DNA of 7,069 bases. It comes from Clostridiales bacterium. Its GTDB lineage: Bacteria > Bacillota > Clostridia > Oscillospirales > Oscillospiraceae. The stretch covers positions 1 through 7,069 of the forward strand of contig DPHR01000061.1 in the NCBI GenBank assembly GCA_003522945.1. The letters run 5' to 3'. Both the position numbers and the translations under genes were made by a program. Under the pieces are notes generated by a model, which was given only the letters and a program-made list of their open reading frames with translations, was not told the DNA's origin and did not search any database. Positions 5,857 through 7,069 of the stretch are shown piece after piece (the stretch's first letter is position 1; every line of letters begins with the position of its first letter).

Positions 5857-7069
5857 TTATCCGATTCCGAAAAAGCGGTCGAAGAACGCCGTCAGCTTTT
5901 CAATGACTGTCCGCTTCTTTACTGCGCGGTTTCCGCCGCCGAAACGGGAGATCGGCGGCATAAGCTTGTCGATGTCTGTGCCTGTCGTTTTGACAGAGCC
6001 GTCACGGAACGCTCTGTCCATAAAACGGCGGGTCTCCTCATCTTTCAAATTCTCTTCTTGGATAATTGTGGCAAGCTGGTGTTCCTTTTCCTCTGCAACA
6101 AAAGTGCGCCATTCCAGCATCACATCCGACACATCATTAATACCTGCAATAAAGGTTTCAATCAGTGCCTTCTTACTGCGCAATTCGGGGCTTGCATCCA
6201 CTGCCTTCTGGATCGTAATAAGGATTTCCTTATCGTCGCAGTGGGAATTGTGATACTTTTGGACGAGCATCAGAATGTAGTCAATATTGATCTCGATCTG
6301 CTTGATGAGTTCGATTTCAAAGACAATATCGTCCGTGATGTCCTCTTTTTCGCCGCCGGGTTTGCGGTTCTTCCATTCATCCCGCAGGTCCTGATAGCGG
6401 CCGAGGTAGTCTTGGAAGTCTCGCTCGCTCGAAATCTCATTTCCGACAAATTCGTCAAAGGAAGTCAGCAGGTTGCGCATACGCAGAATCGCACCGAACA
6501 AAACGATAAACTCCTTCTGCCGCTGTTCGCCGGTAATGCGTTCCTCTGTCAGCGGGAATTTCGTTGTCAATTCCTCAATCATATCTTGGTAGCCTGGGTG
6601 ATATTTTCCGTCGGCATCCTCGTAGCCAAAGTAGTAATCCTTATAGCCACGCATCAGGACGATACCGCCCGCTTCCTTATCGCCAAACAGAGAAATTGCA
6701 TCGTCGGTACGCTTTTGCAGATTGCGGAAGCAAACGATGTTGCCGAACACCTTGATGGAATTGAGAATCCGGTTGGTGCGGGAATATGCTTGAATCAGCC
6801 CGTGCATTTTCAGGTTTTTATCCACCCACAGCGTATTCAGCGTCGTGGCGTCGAAGCCGGTCAGGAACATATTGACCACGATCAGCAGGTCAAGTTCCTT
6901 GTTCTTCATCCGCAGGGAAACATCCTTATAGTAATTCTGGAATTTGTCCCCGTCTGTGGAATAGTTGGTGTGGAACATCCCGTTGTAGTCACGGATGGCC
7001 GCATCCAGAAAATCACGGGAACTTTGGTCAAGTGCAGAGGTATCTTCCGGATTCTCCTCGTCAAGAATA
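5857..7069 (-). CDS. hsdR: Type I restriction endonuclease subunit R (HsdR), C-terminal part, EcoR124I-like
   Basis: HsdR is the ATP-dependent DNA-translocating and cleaving subunit of a type I restriction-modification complex with HsdM and HsdS. The frame is open to the right edge; 30 codons precede the first in-window ATG (6978), including DQSSRDFLDAAIRDYNG, so the gene starts outside. About 403 residues are visible; the family is usually about 1000 or more, so the N-terminal nuclease domain and first helicase lobe are missing from view. Numbering from the internal Met at 6978: helicase motif V region LLIVVNMFLTGFDA (31-44) and motif VI QAYSRTNRI (63-71, with Q63, R67 and R70) complete the second RecA-like lobe. 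A long helical C-terminal region (about 150-373) follows, with FDEFVGNEISSERDFQDY and DDIVFEIELIKQIEINIDY; it resembles the EcoR124I R-subunit C-terminal domain. No internal frameshift is seen and the end is intact at TAA. Its composition is visibly less GC-rich than the genes to the left, which suggests acquisition by transfer. hsdM and hsdS would be expected upstream, beyond 7069. Confidence 0.95.
   Translation of the reverse strand, partial: ILDEENPEDTSALDQSSRDFLDAAIRDYNGMFHTNYSTDGDKFQNYYKDVSLRMKNKELDLLIVVNMFLTGFDATTLNTLWVDKNLKMHGLIQAYSRTNRILNSIKVFGNIVCFRNLQKRTDDAISLFGDKEAGGIVLMRGYKDYYFGYEDADGKYHPGYQDMIEELTTKFPLTEERITGEQRQKEFIVLFGAILRMRNLLTSFDEFVGNEISSERDFQDYLGRYQDLRDEWKNRKPGGEKEDITDDIVFEIELIKQIEINIDYILMLVQKYHNSHCDDKEILITIQKAVDASPELRSKKALIETFIAGINDVSDVMLEWRTFVAEEKEHQLATIIQEENLKDEETRRFMDRAFRDGSVKTTGTDIDKLMPPISRFGGGNRAVKKRTVIEKLTAFFDRFFGIG

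Overview
The window reads as chromosomal DNA from a GC-rich, endospore-forming member of the Clostridia, plausibly an Oscillospiraceae-like gut lineage. The evidence is a SpoIIE sporulation phosphatase, Gram-positive style AAGGAG-type ribosome binding sites, short sigma-A-like promoters and strong intrinsic terminators. The lineage is inferred from gene content and style; no 16S or other marker is present.

Left part (1-2548, + strand): the 3' bulk of spoIIE, whose start lies outside the window, followed by a small gene of unknown function with a C-terminal membrane segment. A near-perfect hairpin with a T-run closes this unit. SpoIIE sits in the septal membrane and dephosphorylates SpoIIAA to release sigma-F in the forespore. 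The small gene occupies the position just after spoIIE where tilS often lies in Bacilli and some Clostridia.

Middle (2552-3901, + strand): a single-gene unit with its own promoter and terminator. It encodes a short, archaeal/Thermotoga-type member of the S-adenosylhomocysteine hydrolase family. Catalytic and NAD-binding residues are intact, but two residues expected to read the purine base are changed (Thr to Glu, Glu to Lys). This suggests the true substrate may be S-inosylhomocysteine, and it is the most interesting lead in the window.

Convergent unit (5760 down to 3928, - strand): a well-formed promoter drives an 11-TM neurotransmitter:sodium symporter family transporter. After 12 bases comes a small two-repeat Sel1-like protein, whose ribosome binding site overlaps the transporter stop codon. 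This unit and the hydrolase gene converge on one terminator hairpin, which is flanked by short AATTATGTAAA-type repeats.

Right part (7069 down to 5857, - strand): the C-terminal ~400 residues of HsdR, the motor/endonuclease subunit of an EcoR124I-like type I restriction-modification system. Its composition is visibly lower in GC than the rest, consistent with a horizontally acquired defence locus that continues to the right. No tRNA, rRNA, CRISPR array, insertion sequence or riboswitch was found.
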